From Amycolatopsis cihanbeyliensis (GTDB taxonomy: Bacteria; Actinomycetota; Actinomycetes; Mycobacteriales; Pseudonocardiaceae), in contig NZ_VFML01000001.1 of the NCBI RefSeq assembly GCF_006715045.1, positions 5,180,001 through 5,244,000 of the forward strand: 64,000 nt of DNA. The letters are read 5' to 3'. The translations under genes and the position numbers were made by a program. Shown piece after piece: positions 12,049 to 20,916 of this stretch; the stretch's first letter is position 1; every line of letters begins with the position of its first letter. A model generated the notes under the pieces. It was not told the origin of the DNA, searched no databases, and saw only the letters and a list, made by a program, of their open reading frames with translations.

Positions 12049-14148
12049 ATGCCGGCCGTGGGTAGCGCACCTTCCTCGAAGCCGGGCTCGGGTCTGCTCG
12101 ACGGGCTCGACCCCGAGCAGCGAGCGGCAGCGTGCGCCCCGCGCGGGCCGGTATGCGTGCTCGCCGGCGCCGGGACCGGCAAGACCAGGACGATCACCCA
12201 CCGGATCGCCTACCTCGTCCGCTCCGGGCACGTGGCGGCGGGGCAGGTGCTCGCGGTCACCTTCACCGCGCGGGCGGCGGGAGAGATGCGAACCCGGCTG
12301 CGCGCGCTCGGGGTGGAGGGCGCGCAGGCCAGGACCTTCCACGCGGCGGCCATGCGCCAGCTGCGTTACTTCTGGCCGCGGGTGGTCGGGGACCAGCAGT
12401 GGGACCTGCTCGACGGCAAGCTGCGGATGGTCGGCCAGGCGGCCAACCGGGTCGGCGTGAACACCGAGGCCGAGGTGCTGCGCGATCTCGCCGGCGAGAT
12501 CGAGTGGGCCAAGGCCTCGCTGGTCGGCCCGGACGACTACGCGGCGGTAACCCTGCGCGCCCAGCGGGACATCCCGGAGCCCGCGGCCAGGGTCGCCGAG
12601 GTCTACCGCGCCTACGAGGAGATCAAGAACGGCGCACGGCTGCTCGACTTCGACGACCTGCTGCTGCACACCACCGCGGCGCTGGAGGAGCACAGTGCGG
12701 TGGCCGAGGAGTTCCGGGACCGCTACCGCTGCTTCGTGGTGGACGAGTACCAGGACGTCACGCCGCTGCAGCAGCGGCTGCTCGACGCCTGGCTGGGGGG
12801 CCGAGACGACCTGACCGTGGTGGGGGACGCGAACCAGACGATCTACTCCTTCGGTGGGGCGTCGCCCCGGCAACTGCTGGAGTTCACCAGGCGTTTCCCG
12901 GAGGCCACCGTGGTGCGGCTGGAACGCGACTACCGATCCACCCCGCAGGTGGTCGAGCTGGCCAACACGGTGATCGGGGCGGCGAAGGACCGGCCGGCGG
13001 GTTCCAGGCTCCGGCTGGTCGGGCAGCGCCCGGACGGTCCGCCGCCGCGGTTCGCCGAGTACGAGGACGAGACCGCCGAGGCCGAGGCCACCGCCCACCG
13101 GATTCGCGAGCTGCTCGATTCCGGCATACCGGCCAGCGAGGTCGCCGTCCTGTACCGGGTCAACGCCCAGTCGGAGGCCTACGAGCAGGCACTGACCGAG
13201 CTGGACATCCCGTACCTCGTCCGGGGCGGTGAGCGGTTCTTCGACCGGCGTGAGGTGCGGCAGGCGATGGCCGCGCTGCGGACCGCCGCCGCGCGGGACG
13301 CCGACCGCCGCGGCGACCTGGCCACGGTCGTGCGGTCGGTGCTGCATCCGGTCGGGCTGAGCGAGCAGCCGCCGTCCGGCGGGGCGGCCAAGGAACGTTG
13401 GGACGCGCTGCTCGCGCTGGTCGAGCTCGCCGAGGAACTCGAGAACACCGTCGAGGCCCCGGAGCTGGCGCGGTACGTCGCCGAGTTGGAACAGCGGGCC
13501 GCGGCGCAGCACCCGCCGACCGTCGAGGGGATCACCCTCGCCTCCCTGCACGCGGCCAAGGGCCTCGAGTGGGCGGCGGTGTTCCTGGTCGGCCTGGCCG
13601 AGGGCACCGTGCCGATCCAGCACGCGGACGGCGACAGCGGCGCCATCGAGGAGGAACGCAGGCTGCTCTACGTCGGGATCACCCGTGCCAGGGAGCGGCT
13701 GGAGTTGTCCTGGGCGCTGGCCCGTGGCGCGGGCGGTCGCAGGCAGCGCAGGCGGAGCCGGTTCCTCTACGGCCTGCTGCCGGAGCATCACCCCGCCGCG
13801 CGGGCGGGGCGTCCCCAACCCAAGGCCGCTGGTAAGCGGACCAGTTGCCGGGTGTGCGGGTGCACGCTGACCGCGACCATGGAGGTCAAGCTCGGCCGGT
13901 GCACCGGATGCCCTTCGGATGTGGACGAGGATCTGCTGGCTCGGCTCAAGGCCTGGCGCGTGGAGCGGGCTCGGGAGTTGAAGGTGCCCCCTTTCGTCGT
14001 GTTCACCGACGCCACCCTGGTGGCGATCGCCGAGCAGCGGCCGGTCGACGACGGCGCGCTGGTGTCCATCTCCGGGATCGGCGCCAACAAGCTGGAACGG
14101 TTCGGCGCCGAGGTGCTCGCCGTGGTGCACGGGTCCGGCTCCCGGTAG
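12049..14148 (+). CDS. uvrD2: ATP-dependent DNA helicase UvrD2
   Basis: This 699-residue superfamily 1A 3'-5' helicase has Walker A AGAGTGKT at about residues 40-47, motif II VDEYQD near 230, and motif [13 protein letters not shown]. The C-terminus has a tetracysteine zinc motif (C-x2-C near 600 and C-x2-C about 20 residues later). An HRDC domain follows (from about 630), which together define actinobacterial UvrD2. M. tuberculosis UvrD2 has the same length and lies next to whiB7, as here. It acts in DNA repair and is essential in mycobacteria. ATG at 12049 or GTG at 12058 could be the start. Confidence 0.96.
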   Translation: MPAVGSAPSSKPGSGLLDGLDPEQRAAACAPRGPVCVLAGAGTGKTRTITHRIAYLVRSGHVAAGQVLAVTFTARAAGEMRTRLRALGVEGAQARTFHAAAMRQLRYFWPRVVGDQQWDLLDGKLRMVGQAANRVGVNTEAEVLRDLAGEIEWAKASLVGPDDYAAVTLRAQRDIPEPAARVAEVYRAYEEIKNGARLLDFDDLLLHTTAALEEHSAVAEEFRDRYRCFVVDEYQDVTPLQQRLLDAWLGGRDDLTVVGDANQTIYSFGGASPRQLLEFTRRFPEATVVRLERDYRSTPQVVELANTVIGAAKDRPAGSRLRLVGQRPDGPPPRFAEYEDETAEAEATAHRIRELLDSGIPASEVAVLYRVNAQSEAYEQALTELDIPYLVRGGERFFDRREVRQAMAALRTAAARDADRRGDLATVVRSVLHPVGLSEQPPSGGAAKERWDALLALVELAEELENTVEAPELARYVAELEQRAAAQHPPTVEGITLASLHAAKGLEWAAVFLVGLAEGTVPIQHADGDSGAIEEERRLLYVGITRARERLELSWALARGAGGRRQRRRSRFLYGLLPEHHPAARAGRPQPKAAGKRTSCRVCGCTLTATMEVKLGRCTGCPSDVDEDLLARLKAWRVERARELKVPPFVVFTDATLVAIAEQRPVDDGALVSISGIGANKLERFGAEVLAVVHGSGSR

Positions 14149-14216
14149 CGGCCCACGACCACTCTGCCAAAAGCCCTGATCAGAGCCCGTTTTCGGCAGA
14201 TCGTGGAGATTTCCGG

Positions 14217-14254
14217 AAAATTAGTTGCACCGGTCTGCCCAGGAGCAATAGCCT
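14217..14254 (+). promoter_or_regulatory. whiB7 promoter with WhiB7-type AT-rich element
   Basis: The AT-rich AAAATTAG abuts a -35 box TTGCAC (14225-14230), followed by an 18-bp spacer and a -10 TAGCCT (14249-14254). WhiB7 is known to bind an AT-rich patch just upstream of the -35 of its target SigA promoters through its AT-hook, including its own promoter. The predicted transcript has a leader of about 480 nt before whiB7. Confidence 0.75.
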
Positions 14255-14336
14255 GCAGGTACTGGGTGGAGCGCCCACGTTCAGCCGCTGAGATGTGGCG
14301 AACGGTTCGGGCGGAGATGAGAGAGGAGGTGTCAGG

Positions 14337-14600
14337 ATGGACGGCTACGACTACGGCAGCTTCCCTGGCGCCTCGCTGTGCCGTGCCATCGCGCCGGCCG
14401 CTCTCGCGGGCCAGGGGATCAACGTGTCCTGGGCCGGTCCGGCTATCCAGCAGATCACGCACGCCGATCGCGCGCGCGTCGACCTCGGCCAGATCGCTGT
14501 CGCTGGGGCCATGAACGCTGCCATCCGCCCGGTGACCTTTGACCTGCCGACCGAGAAGCCGGTCAGTGTTCCGTCGTCTGAACATGAGCGAAGTCCCTGA
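14337..14600 (+). CDS. Upstream ORF in the whiB7 leader (putative leader peptide or small protein)
   Basis: This is an 87-codon ORF that starts at an ATG 7 nt after a strong GAGGAGG-type ribosome site and ends 138 bp before whiB7. The product starts MDGYDYGSFPGASL and has no recognised domain. Its stop lies within a small hairpin (14596-14613) and 23 nt before the large hairpin at 14624-14665. In mycobacteria and Streptomyces, whiB7/wblC leaders carry an upstream ORF whose translation controls attenuation; antibiotic-stalled ribosomes allow read-through. This ORF could serve that role, but it is longer than the best-known examples and could be an independent small protein. Confidence 0.6.
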   Translation: MDGYDYGSFPGASLCRAIAPAALAGQGINVSWAGPAIQQITHADRARVDLGQIAVAGAMNAAIRPVTFDLPTEKPVSVPSSEHERSP

Positions 14601-14623
14601 CAGCTCCGTCAGGAGAACAGGCT

Positions 14624-14665
14624 CACGAAGGCCGCGGAACCGTTACCGGATCCGCGGCCTTCGTG
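14624..14665 (+). terminator. Attenuator-like hairpin in the whiB7 leader
   Basis: A perfect 15-bp stem, CACGAAGGCCGCGGA / TCCGCGGCCTTCGTG, has a 12-nt loop. It lies between the upstream ORF and whiB7. The T-run after it is weak (ctgttc), so termination may be partial or Rho-assisted. A smaller hairpin (cctgac/gtcagg, 14596-14613) precedes it and could compete. Confidence 0.75.
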
Positions 14666-14738
14666 CTGTTCGGGCCAAGTTTCTGGCTCGGACGCCTCCG
14701 CCGCACAGCAAACCGCCACAACACACAAAGGAGAACGG

Positions 14739-15110
14739 ATGTCATCGGCCATCGCCTTCGCAGCAGGGAAGGCGTTTCCCGACGAACTTGTCGACCCGGG
14801 TGTCGGCGAACTGCTCGACGCGGTCGCCGCACCGGACCGCGAACTGCCCTGCCGCGCGGGCGACGCGGACCTGTGGTTCGCCGAAGCTCCCGCTGACCTC
14901 GAGCGAGCCAAGCAACTGTGCACCGACTGCCCGGTAAGGGCGGCCTGCTTGGCAGGTGCGCTGGCACGGCGTGAGCCCTGGGGCGTCTGGGGCGGGGAGA
15001 TCTTCGAGCGCGGTGCCGTCGTGGCGCGCAAGCGTCCGCGGGGCCGGCCGCGCAAGAACCCCGTCGCCGGGCAGGACACCGCAGACGCACAGCGGAGCGC
15101 GGCGGCATGA
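14739..15110 (+). CDS. whiB7: WhiB7-family redox-sensitive transcription factor
   Basis: This 123-residue protein has the four [4Fe-4S]-binding cysteines of Wbl proteins: Cys38 and a C-x2-C-x5-C set at 61, 64 and 70. It has the turn motif EPWGVWGGE (79-87) and a C-terminal AT-hook RGRPRK (101-106). The AT-hook together with linkage to uvrD2 identifies WhiB7, the regulator of intrinsic resistance to ribosome-targeting antibiotics. It binds the SigA region 4 and AT-rich DNA upstream of -35 boxes. The ATG follows AAAGGAG. The leader has features of autoregulation and attenuation. A small gene overlaps its 3' end. Confidence 0.96.
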   Translation: MSSAIAFAAGKAFPDELVDPGVGELLDAVAAPDRELPCRAGDADLWFAEAPADLERAKQLCTDCPVRAACLAGALARREPWGVWGGEIFERGAVVARKRPRGRPRKNPVAGQDTADAQRSAAA

Positions 15111-15355
15111 ACCAGATAACCGCGACCTCACTGCGGACCATCCGCACCGACCGCAATCGGCCGTTCGGCACGCCGAGTGCCGCGCCGAACATGTTCAAGG
15201 AGATTCCGGAGATGTTGCTCTACGAAGAGCTGGCCAGAGCCCGAATACGGGATGTGGAGGAGGCCGTCCGCGGCCACCGGACACCGCCTTCCCGGCGGTC
15301 CTCGCGCCGGTGGTTCCGGACGATCCGCGGGAGGATCAGATCCCACCGTTCCTGA
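15107..15355 (+). CDS. Small basic protein translationally coupled to whiB7
   Basis: This is an 82-residue ORF whose ATG overlaps the whiB7 stop in an ATGA arrangement, which suggests coupled translation. The middle has an amphipathic segment MLLYEELARARIRDVEEAVR, similar to short actinobacterial proteins of unknown function. The tail is very rich in Arg and Ser. No domain is recognised. It may be a member of the whiB7 transcript or a chance frame; the overlap and helical core favour a gene. Confidence 0.55.
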   Translation: MNQITATSLRTIRTDRNRPFGTPSAAPNMFKEIPEMLLYEELARARIRDVEEAVRGHRTPPSRRSSRRWFRTIRGRIRSHRS

Positions 15356-15463
15356 GACCGCTCCCGAACTGGCGTTGACCCGGAGGGGAGGGGCCCCGCC
15401 CCCTCCCCTCCGGCCTATCCCCGATCGAAAACGGATCGGCACGGCACTCTGCTCGATGATTAG

Positions 15464-16342
15464 ATGTCGTTCATGTCAGCGCATACTCATGACGACCTGG
15501 ACTGGGCGGCGGAGCTCCCCCGGATGCACAGGCTGGACGCGCTGGAGAAGGACAGCCTGCGTACCGTGGCCGACCGGCTGGTGGCCGACCTGCCACCCGA
15601 GCCCACCGTGGTCGATGTCGGCTCCGGTTCGGGCGGCATGAGTGCCGCGCTCGCCGGTGCGCTCGCCGCCGGTCCGGGCGGGACCATCGTCCTGCTGGAC
15701 GCCGTCGACGAACTCCTCGATGCCGCCAGGACCGCCGCGGCCGGCGCGGGCCGGGGCATCACGGTCGACACCGTGGTCGCCGACGCCGGTACCGCAGGGG
15801 TACGCGACCTGGTGCCGCCCGCCGACCTGATCTGGGCCTCCGCCGTCGTCCATCACCTTCCCGACCAGCAGGCCGCCATCGACCGGCTGGTCGCGGCATT
15901 GCGTGGCGGTGGCCGGCTCGCCCTCGCCGAGGGCGGGCTCGACCAGCGGCTGCTGCCCTGGGATCTGGGCGTGGGCAAGCCGGGCCTTGAAGGCAGGCTG
16001 CAGGCCGCGCGGGAGGGGTGGTTCCTCGAACTGCGGACATCGATGCCGGATGCGGTCCGGATGCCGTACGGCTGGTCCACGGCGCTCGGCAAGGCCGGGT
16101 TGGTGGACGTCACCTCCTTCACGTATCTGGTGGACCACCCGGCGCCCGCCACGGGCCCGGTCCTGGACTACGCACTCGAACGGCTGTCCTGGCTCGCCGA
16201 GACCACCGATGACCGGATCGACCAGGAGGACCGGGACGCTCTGGGTCTGCTACTCGATCCGCGGACACCGGAATACCTCGGCAACCGGACCGACGTCTTC
16301 CTGAAGTACGCCCGGACCGTGCACTACGGTCGATTGCCATGA
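15464..16342 (+). CDS. Class I SAM-dependent methyltransferase
   Basis: This 292-residue protein has a Rossmann-fold methyltransferase core: motif I VVDVGSGSGGMSAAL at about residues 49-63, an acidic end to strand 2 (VLLDAVDE), and a later IWASAVVHHLPDQ segment typical of ubiquinone/menaquinone-type or small-molecule methyltransferases. The substrate is unknown. Starts at ATG 15464 or 15473 are equally possible. The gene lies just downstream of the whiB7 unit and 22 bp before the zinc-ribbon gene, so the two may be cotranscribed. Confidence 0.85.
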   Translation: MSFMSAHTHDDLDWAAELPRMHRLDALEKDSLRTVADRLVADLPPEPTVVDVGSGSGGMSAALAGALAAGPGGTIVLLDAVDELLDAARTAAAGAGRGITVDTVVADAGTAGVRDLVPPADLIWASAVVHHLPDQQAAIDRLVAALRGGGRLALAEGGLDQRLLPWDLGVGKPGLEGRLQAAREGWFLELRTSMPDAVRMPYGWSTALGKAGLVDVTSFTYLVDHPAPATGPVLDYALERLSWLAETTDDRIDQEDRDALGLLLDPRTPEYLGNRTDVFLKYARTVHYGRLP

Positions 16343-16364
16343 GCCGCGCGAAGGAGCCGCGCCA

Positions 16365-16565
16365 GTGATCGAGGGCAGCGACCCCGGCGCTGACGGGCCC
16401 GCGGCGTGCTTCCGCTGCGGTGCGCGGCGGGACCCGGCGGATCCCGGCCGGCTGCTGGCCTGGGTCGCCGACTTCGACCGGGGCGCCAAGCGTTGGCTGT
16501 GCCCGTCCTGTGCCCGGCAGCATGTTCGCGACATCGAGGGGAAACTGCCCGGCGAGTACTGGTGA
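16365..16565 (+). CDS. Small zinc-ribbon-like protein
   Basis: This 66-residue protein has two CxxC pairs (CFRC near residues 15-18 and CPSC near 45-48), which fit a zinc ribbon. It starts at GTG 16365, 22 nt after the methyltransferase stop, with GGAGCC upstream. The sequence ends EGKLPGEYW, an end shared by several short actinobacterial hypothetical proteins. The function is unknown. Confidence 0.72.
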   Translation: MIEGSDPGADGPAACFRCGARRDPADPGRLLAWVADFDRGAKRWLCPSCARQHVRDIEGKLPGEYW

Positions 16566-16595
16566 GCGGGTGCCGCGTGCCGGGATGCGGTCCGT

Positions 16596-17534
16596 TCATG
16601 CCGCCACCGCCCTGACCGACTCGACGGCGGGCCGCGGTCTTCGCGCCGCGGTGCGGAAGGCGCGGGCCAACTGCTTGCGGACCCCGTCGGGGTCGGTACG
16701 TAGCTGGTCGGTGGTGCTGCGCACCAGTACCACCCCGGCGGCGGTCAGCGCGAGATGGTGCAGCCGACCGGTGCCGTCCCGTGGCGAGCCGAACTGCCAC
16801 CCCATTCCGGCCTCGTCCCACCACGCGTCCACCGCGCCGATCGGCGTGCCGCGCAGGTCACAGATGGTCACATCCCAGCTCGGCGCGGGCATCGGCAGGG
16901 CGGCGACCAACCGTCTCGCCGGCCCGTACAGGAAGACGTCCCGCATCGGCCCGAGCTCGCGCAGGGCGAGCCGGACCGCGGCGGAACCGCGCTGATTGCC
17001 CCGGTCCAGCTCGGCGTGTAGGTGCTCGGCCGTGCACAGGCCCTGGTGCACCGGAAGCGCCAGCAGCTTGCGCAACTTCTCCGGATCGCTCTCCCTGCGC
17101 GCCGCGTCCAGGGCCGCGCGCTCCGGCGGGGCGAACGGCAGGCCGCCGATCCACACCGGATCCGGCGGCCGCGCGGTGCGTTCCAGCAGGAACCACTCCG
17201 GTGGCAACATCCGCCGGTACCCCGGCACCAGGACATGCACCGGACGCGGCGGGGGCAGCTCGACCCCGTGCGCGTCGAGGGCGTCGAACCCGGTGAGCAC
17301 CGCATCCCTGCCGAACTGGCCGACCGCGGCGCGGAGCAACTGCATGCGGGTAGGGGAACCGGTGCCGAGCAGGACGACCGAGGACGTCAGTCGCCGCCAC
17401 GGGCCGCCGGGACGGCAGCGGTTGGCGATCACCCGGTCGGATACTCCGGCCGCGTGCAACTGTGCCTTGGTCGCCACCCCGTCGGTGGCTCCGATACGTG
17501 GCGCGGTCACGGCCGCGCGGATCGCGTGGGTCAT
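16596..17534 (-). CDS. DUF559/AbiEi-like hypothetical protein
   Basis: This 312-residue protein has an N-terminal winged-helix-like segment (VATKAQLHAAGVSDRVIANRC). This resembles the AbiEi-type antitoxin N-terminal region found in many actinobacterial chromosomal proteins. The C-terminal half, from about residue 210, has a WDVTICDLRGTPIGAVDAWW pattern like the restriction-endonuclease-fold DUF559/Vsr-like proteins. Catalytic residues cannot be confirmed by eye. The ATG at 17534 is preferred over an upstream frame to 17606, which crosses a TGTGGACAA repeat. The role is unknown. Confidence 0.75.
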   Translation of the reverse strand: MTHAIRAAVTAPRIGATDGVATKAQLHAAGVSDRVIANRCRPGGPWRRLTSSVVLLGTGSPTRMQLLRAAVGQFGRDAVLTGFDALDAHGVELPPPRPVHVLVPGYRRMLPPEWFLLERTARPPDPVWIGGLPFAPPERAALDAARRESDPEKLRKLLALPVHQGLCTAEHLHAELDRGNQRGSAAVRLALRELGPMRDVFLYGPARRLVAALPMPAPSWDVTICDLRGTPIGAVDAWWDEAGMGWQFGSPRDGTGRLHHLALTAAGVVLVRSTTDQLRTDPDGVRKQLARAFRTAARRPRPAVESVRAVAA

Positions 17535-17584
17535 GCCTCGAGGCTGCCCGGCTGGGTGCGCCCGGCGCAGAAAAATCCGACAGC

Positions 17585-17644
17585 TGTGGACAACTCGAGG
17601 CGTCAACGGGCGATAATCGTCCTTCGAAGCCGCCCTGTGGACAA
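17585..17644. repeat. Two DnaA-box-like direct repeats
   Basis: The 14-mer CTGTGGACAACTCG occurs at 17584-17597 and 17635-17648. Each copy contains TGTGGACAA, the complement of the actinobacterial DnaA box TTGTCCACA. Both lie in the short intergenic gap upstream of the gene ending at 16596. Binding by DnaA is inferred only. Confidence 0.55.
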
Positions 17645-17673
17645 CTCGGTGCCCGCGGCGACCCGTCGCAGGG

Positions 17674-19026
17674 CTACCCGGCCCCTTCGTGGAAGCCCGG
17701 TTGCCAGCGATCGACGATGGCGCGCAACTCCAGTTCGGCGTCGAGCTGGCAGAGGATGCCCACCGCGCCCGCGGTGACCCGGTGGATCAGCAACCAGCTC
17801 GGCGGCAGGTTCAGCGATCGCCCGGTGCGGAAATCCTGGCCGCGGGTGTCACCTATCCGGCCGGCCTGCTGCTGCGCCCACCGCCGGGTGAAGTGGAACC
17901 GCTCCCGGGTCAGCGGCGCGACGAGCGGGGCGAGGTAGGCATAGACGTCCTCGGCATCGAGTTCGGTGCCCGGCCGGACGAACCCCTCCGCTCGCAGCGC
18001 GTCCAGCAACTCCGCCGAGCGACCCTCCAGCGCGAGCCGCATGATGACACCGAAGGTCAGCGGGGCGCCTTCCGGCAGCCTGGCAACCGCGCCGAAGTCG
18101 ATGACGCACAGCCTGCCGTCCTCCAGCAGCATGAAATTACCGGGATGCGGATCGGAGTGCAGCAGGTGCGCCCGCGTGGGGGAGGAGTAGTGGAACTCGG
18201 CGAGCAGCCTGCCGGCCTCGTTGCGCTGCTCCCGTGTCCCGTCCTGGATGATCCGGGCGAACGGGGTCCCGGTGACCCATTCGGTCACCACGACCTTTGG
18301 CGAGCTCGCGACCACCTTGGGCACCAGCATCTGATCGTCGCCCGCGAACGCCTTGGCGAACCCGCGCTGGTTGTCCGCCTCGGTTCGGTAGTCCAGCTCC
18401 TCGTCCATCCGGGCGGCCAGTTCGGCCAGCAGCGGCTTGACCTCGGTGCCGGGCACCAGGGTCTGGAACAGCCTGGCGAACCGCTGTAGCTGCCGCAGGT
18501 CGCTGCGCAGCGCCTCGTCCGCGCCTGGGTACTGCACCTTGACCGCGACCTCGCGGCCGTCGTGCCACACCGCGCGGTGTACCTGGCCGATGCTGGCCGC
18601 GGCGGCCGGCTCGTCGTCGAACTCGGCGAACCGCTCGGACCAGCGGCGCCCGAGCTGCTCGGCCAGCACTCGATGGGTCTGCCGCGCGGGCATCGGTGGG
18701 GCCGCGGACTGCAACTTGGTCAGCGCCTCCCGGTACGGCGCCGCCATCTCCTCCGGCACCGCCGCCTCGAAGACGCTCAGCGCCTGACCGAACTTCATTG
18801 CGCCGCCCTTGAGGGTGCCGAGCACCTCGAACAGCTGCTCGGCCGCCCGCGCGGACATGGCGGCGTTGACCTCCCTGGCGTCCTGCCCGCCCAGCCGCCT
18901 GCCCCAGCCGCCGACCGCCCTTCCCGCCATACCGAGCGGCAGGCTGGCGAGTCTCGCCGTGCGTGCCGCGGCCCGGCGCGGGATCGCGGAGGCACGGTCG
19001 TCGGTCGAGTCGCGGAAGTCGGTCAC
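17674..19026 (-). CDS. AarF/ABC1/UbiB family protein kinase-like ATPase
   Basis: This 450-residue member of the atypical kinase ABC1 family has KFGQ (the KxGQ motif) around residue 78, an alanine-rich loop AAAASIGQVHRA, VKVQYPG (ATP lysine), EELDYRTEADN, HSDPHPGNFM (catalytic loop) and VIDFGAVARL (metal-binding DFG). UbiB proteins act in isoprenoid lipid or quinone extraction. The M. tuberculosis counterpart in this neighbourhood is Rv3197, a member of the WhiB7 regulon, which fits the nearby whiB7. The start is a GTG. It may be cotranscribed with the ThiF-like gene upstream (60 bp gap). Confidence 0.9.
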   Translation of the reverse strand: MTDFRDSTDDRASAIPRRAAARTARLASLPLGMAGRAVGGWGRRLGGQDAREVNAAMSARAAEQLFEVLGTLKGGAMKFGQALSVFEAAVPEEMAAPYREALTKLQSAAPPMPARQTHRVLAEQLGRRWSERFAEFDDEPAAAASIGQVHRAVWHDGREVAVKVQYPGADEALRSDLRQLQRFARLFQTLVPGTEVKPLLAELAARMDEELDYRTEADNQRGFAKAFAGDDQMLVPKVVASSPKVVVTEWVTGTPFARIIQDGTREQRNEAGRLLAEFHYSSPTRAHLLHSDPHPGNFMLLEDGRLCVIDFGAVARLPEGAPLTFGVIMRLALEGRSAELLDALRAEGFVRPGTELDAEDVYAYLAPLVAPLTRERFHFTRRWAQQQAGRIGDTRGQDFRTGRSLNLPPSWLLIHRVTAGAVGILCQLDAELELRAIVDRWQPGFHEGAG

Positions 19027-19086
19027 GCCCGCGATTCTGCCTTGTCGATCAGCCCTTGCGCAGCCGTTTGCGGGCGTAAGAAACCA

Positions 19087-20073
19087 CTACCGCACGGGCG
19101 GTACGAGCCGCGGCGGTTTCGCGCCGCACCAGCATTCCGGGTGGGGCAGCCAGGAGCGGTGGGCGACCGTGCCGTCGTAGGCGTCGATCTCAAGGGCCGC
19201 GTTCCACACCGGGGGTGGCTCGCCGGTGTGACGTAACGCACGCAGCACCTGGGTGGTGGCCAGCGCCGCGGTGGCCTGCACGGTGCTCAGCTCCGCGTGC
19301 TGGGTGCGGCCGGCGAGCTGGCCCGCCAGCCGGGGCCAGGACGGATCGCGTGCCGTGCGGTGCAGGTCGGCGCAGCGCAGGCAGCTGCTGCGGCCGGGGT
19401 ACACCAGTGGCCCGATGATCCCGGTGCCCTCCCGAACCCGCACGGGCAGATGCGGCAGGCCGTCGGCGACCAGCTCGCGGACCACCTCGGGAGCGGGCAC
19501 CACGGCATCGGTGAGCAGCACAAGGTCCGGCTCCTGCGGGCGGGTCAGCCGGGTGGTGCGGGTCTTCGGGTTGGCCCTGCGCACCGCGTGCAGGATGGCG
19601 AGCCTGCTGGGCCGGCCGACATCGGCCGCGGTGTAGCCGGAGCCGAGCTCGTCGCCGGTGACCATGCCGGTGGCCCGAACGTCGAGGTGGCCGACCCCGG
19701 CCGTGGCCAGCAGGGTGGCCATCGCGACCGCCAACCTGCCACCGCCGTACATCACCAGCGCACAGTGCTCGGGCAACTCCGCGTCCGGCGACCCGGCATC
19801 CTCGAGCAGCCCGCGCTCGACCAGCCCGGTCAGTAGCGCCCGCAGGTGCTCGGCGTCCTCGTCCGCGGCAAGGTCCAGCAGGGCGCGCGTGCTGGTGGAG
19901 CCGTCGAGCCCCCGCAGGATCTCGATCACCGGCCGCGGCAGCCCGGAGGCGACAACGGCATGCCGCGGATCGAGCCCGATCTGGACCTCGCCGGCGTCAC
20001 GTTCCAGCACTTCGAGCCCGGGCAGCAGCCGGGGCCGCTCGGGCAGTGTCACGTCGGGTAACTGTTCGGTCAT
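19087..20073 (-). CDS. ThiF/cyclodehydratase-like protein (TOMM E1-like)
   Basis: This 328-residue protein resembles ThiF-family or TOMM leader-binding cyclodehydratase proteins. It has an N-terminal winged-helix-like region, a Rossmann-like LVMYGGGRLAVAMATLLATAG segment near residue 106, and cysteine pairs CLRC (middle) and CWC (C-terminal) that would bind zinc. The syntenic M. tuberculosis gene is Rv3196. No precursor-peptide gene or azoline oxidase lies beside it, so a RiPP role is unlikely. The true function is unknown. Confidence 0.75.
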   Translation of the reverse strand: MTEQLPDVTLPERPRLLPGLEVLERDAGEVQIGLDPRHAVVASGLPRPVIEILRGLDGSTSTRALLDLAADEDAEHLRALLTGLVERGLLEDAGSPDAELPEHCALVMYGGGRLAVAMATLLATAGVGHLDVRATGMVTGDELGSGYTAADVGRPSRLAILHAVRRANPKTRTTRLTRPQEPDLVLLTDAVVPAPEVVRELVADGLPHLPVRVREGTGIIGPLVYPGRSSCLRCADLHRTARDPSWPRLAGQLAGRTQHAELSTVQATAALATTQVLRALRHTGEPPPVWNAALEIDAYDGTVAHRSWLPHPECWCGAKPPRLVPPVR

Positions 20074-20124
20074 GCAGATCAGGGTGCGCCCGAACCGCTA
20101 ACCGTCCGCTAAGAACACCCCGCT

Positions 20125-20155
20125 TTGTCCACAGTGCCAAGGGCTCTGTGGACAA
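20125..20155. repeat. Inverted pair of DnaA-box-like sites
   Basis: TTGTCCACAG at 20125-20134 and CTGTGGACAA at 20146-20155 form a perfect 10-bp inverted repeat around an 11-bp centre, in the divergent promoter region of the ThiF-like and YgjP-like genes. Each arm contains the DnaA-box sequence TTGTCCACA. It could equally be a repressor operator. Confidence 0.6.
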
Positions 20156-20214
20156 CTGGAGGATGTGGCGGAGAAACCATCCGCGTTGTCGGTCGCTGCC
20201 CTTACGGTGGATGG

Positions 20215-20823
20215 GTGGCCGAAGCACGGGTGCCCTCGCTGAGGAACCGAGGCAAGAAGAACTCGCAGCCGCGAACTCCGCAGCCAGAGATTCCACAACA
20301 GAAGATCGAGGTGCGGCGCAGCGCACGCCGGCGCCGCACCGTGACCGCGTACCGGGATGGCGACACGCTCGTCGTGCTGATCCCGGCCAAGATGAGCAGG
20401 AAGGAGGAGGAGCACTGGGTCGCCGAGATGCAACGCAAGCTGCAACGCACCGAGACCAGGCGAGCCTCGCCCGCGCGCGCGTCCGACGAGGCGCTGCTGT
20501 TGCGCTGCGCCGAGCTGTCCGCGCGGTACCTCGACAACACGGTCGCTCCCGCCAGCGTTCGCTGGGTCCGCCCGATGCGGACCCGCTGGGCCTCCTGCAC
20601 GCCGGTCGACCGGACGATTCGGGTGAGTGAGCGGCTACGCGACGTGCCGTCGTGGGTGCTCGACTACGTGCTCGTGCACGAGCTCGCCCACCTGCGGGTC
20701 GCCGGGCACGACGCCCAGTTCTGGCGCCTGGTCCGGAGATACCCGCGTACCGAACGGGCGATCGGGTACCTCGAAGGCCTCTCGGCAGCCGCCGGCTGGG
20801 GCCTGAGCGATACGGAAGACTGA
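20215..20823 (+). CDS. YgjP-like M48 family metallopeptidase (DUF45/WLM type)
   Basis: This 202-residue protein has the DUF45 pattern. An internal strand region (RRTVTAYRDGDTLVVLIPAKMS) is followed by the zinc site VHELAHLRVAGHDAQFW (HExxH-x5-H) at about residues 159-175. The motif RTRWASCTP is typical of YgjP. The GTG at 20215 is chosen; 30 upstream in-frame codons run through the inverted repeat. The gene keeps the order ThiF-like / metallopeptidase / DUF2342 seen near mycobacterial whiB7. Substrates are unknown. Confidence 0.87.
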   Translation: MAEARVPSLRNRGKKNSQPRTPQPEIPQQKIEVRRSARRRRTVTAYRDGDTLVVLIPAKMSRKEEEHWVAEMQRKLQRTETRRASPARASDEALLLRCAELSARYLDNTVAPASVRWVRPMRTRWASCTPVDRTIRVSERLRDVPSWVLDYVLVHELAHLRVAGHDAQFWRLVRRYPRTERAIGYLEGLSAAAGWGLSDTED

Positions 20824-20916
20824 GAACTGTCTCAGCGGGTCGGTACACGACGTAACGCGTGGCGCACGCCGACCGGAAACCGGCTCGGTCAGGGCCGACT
20901 CGCCCCCGCGGGTGGG

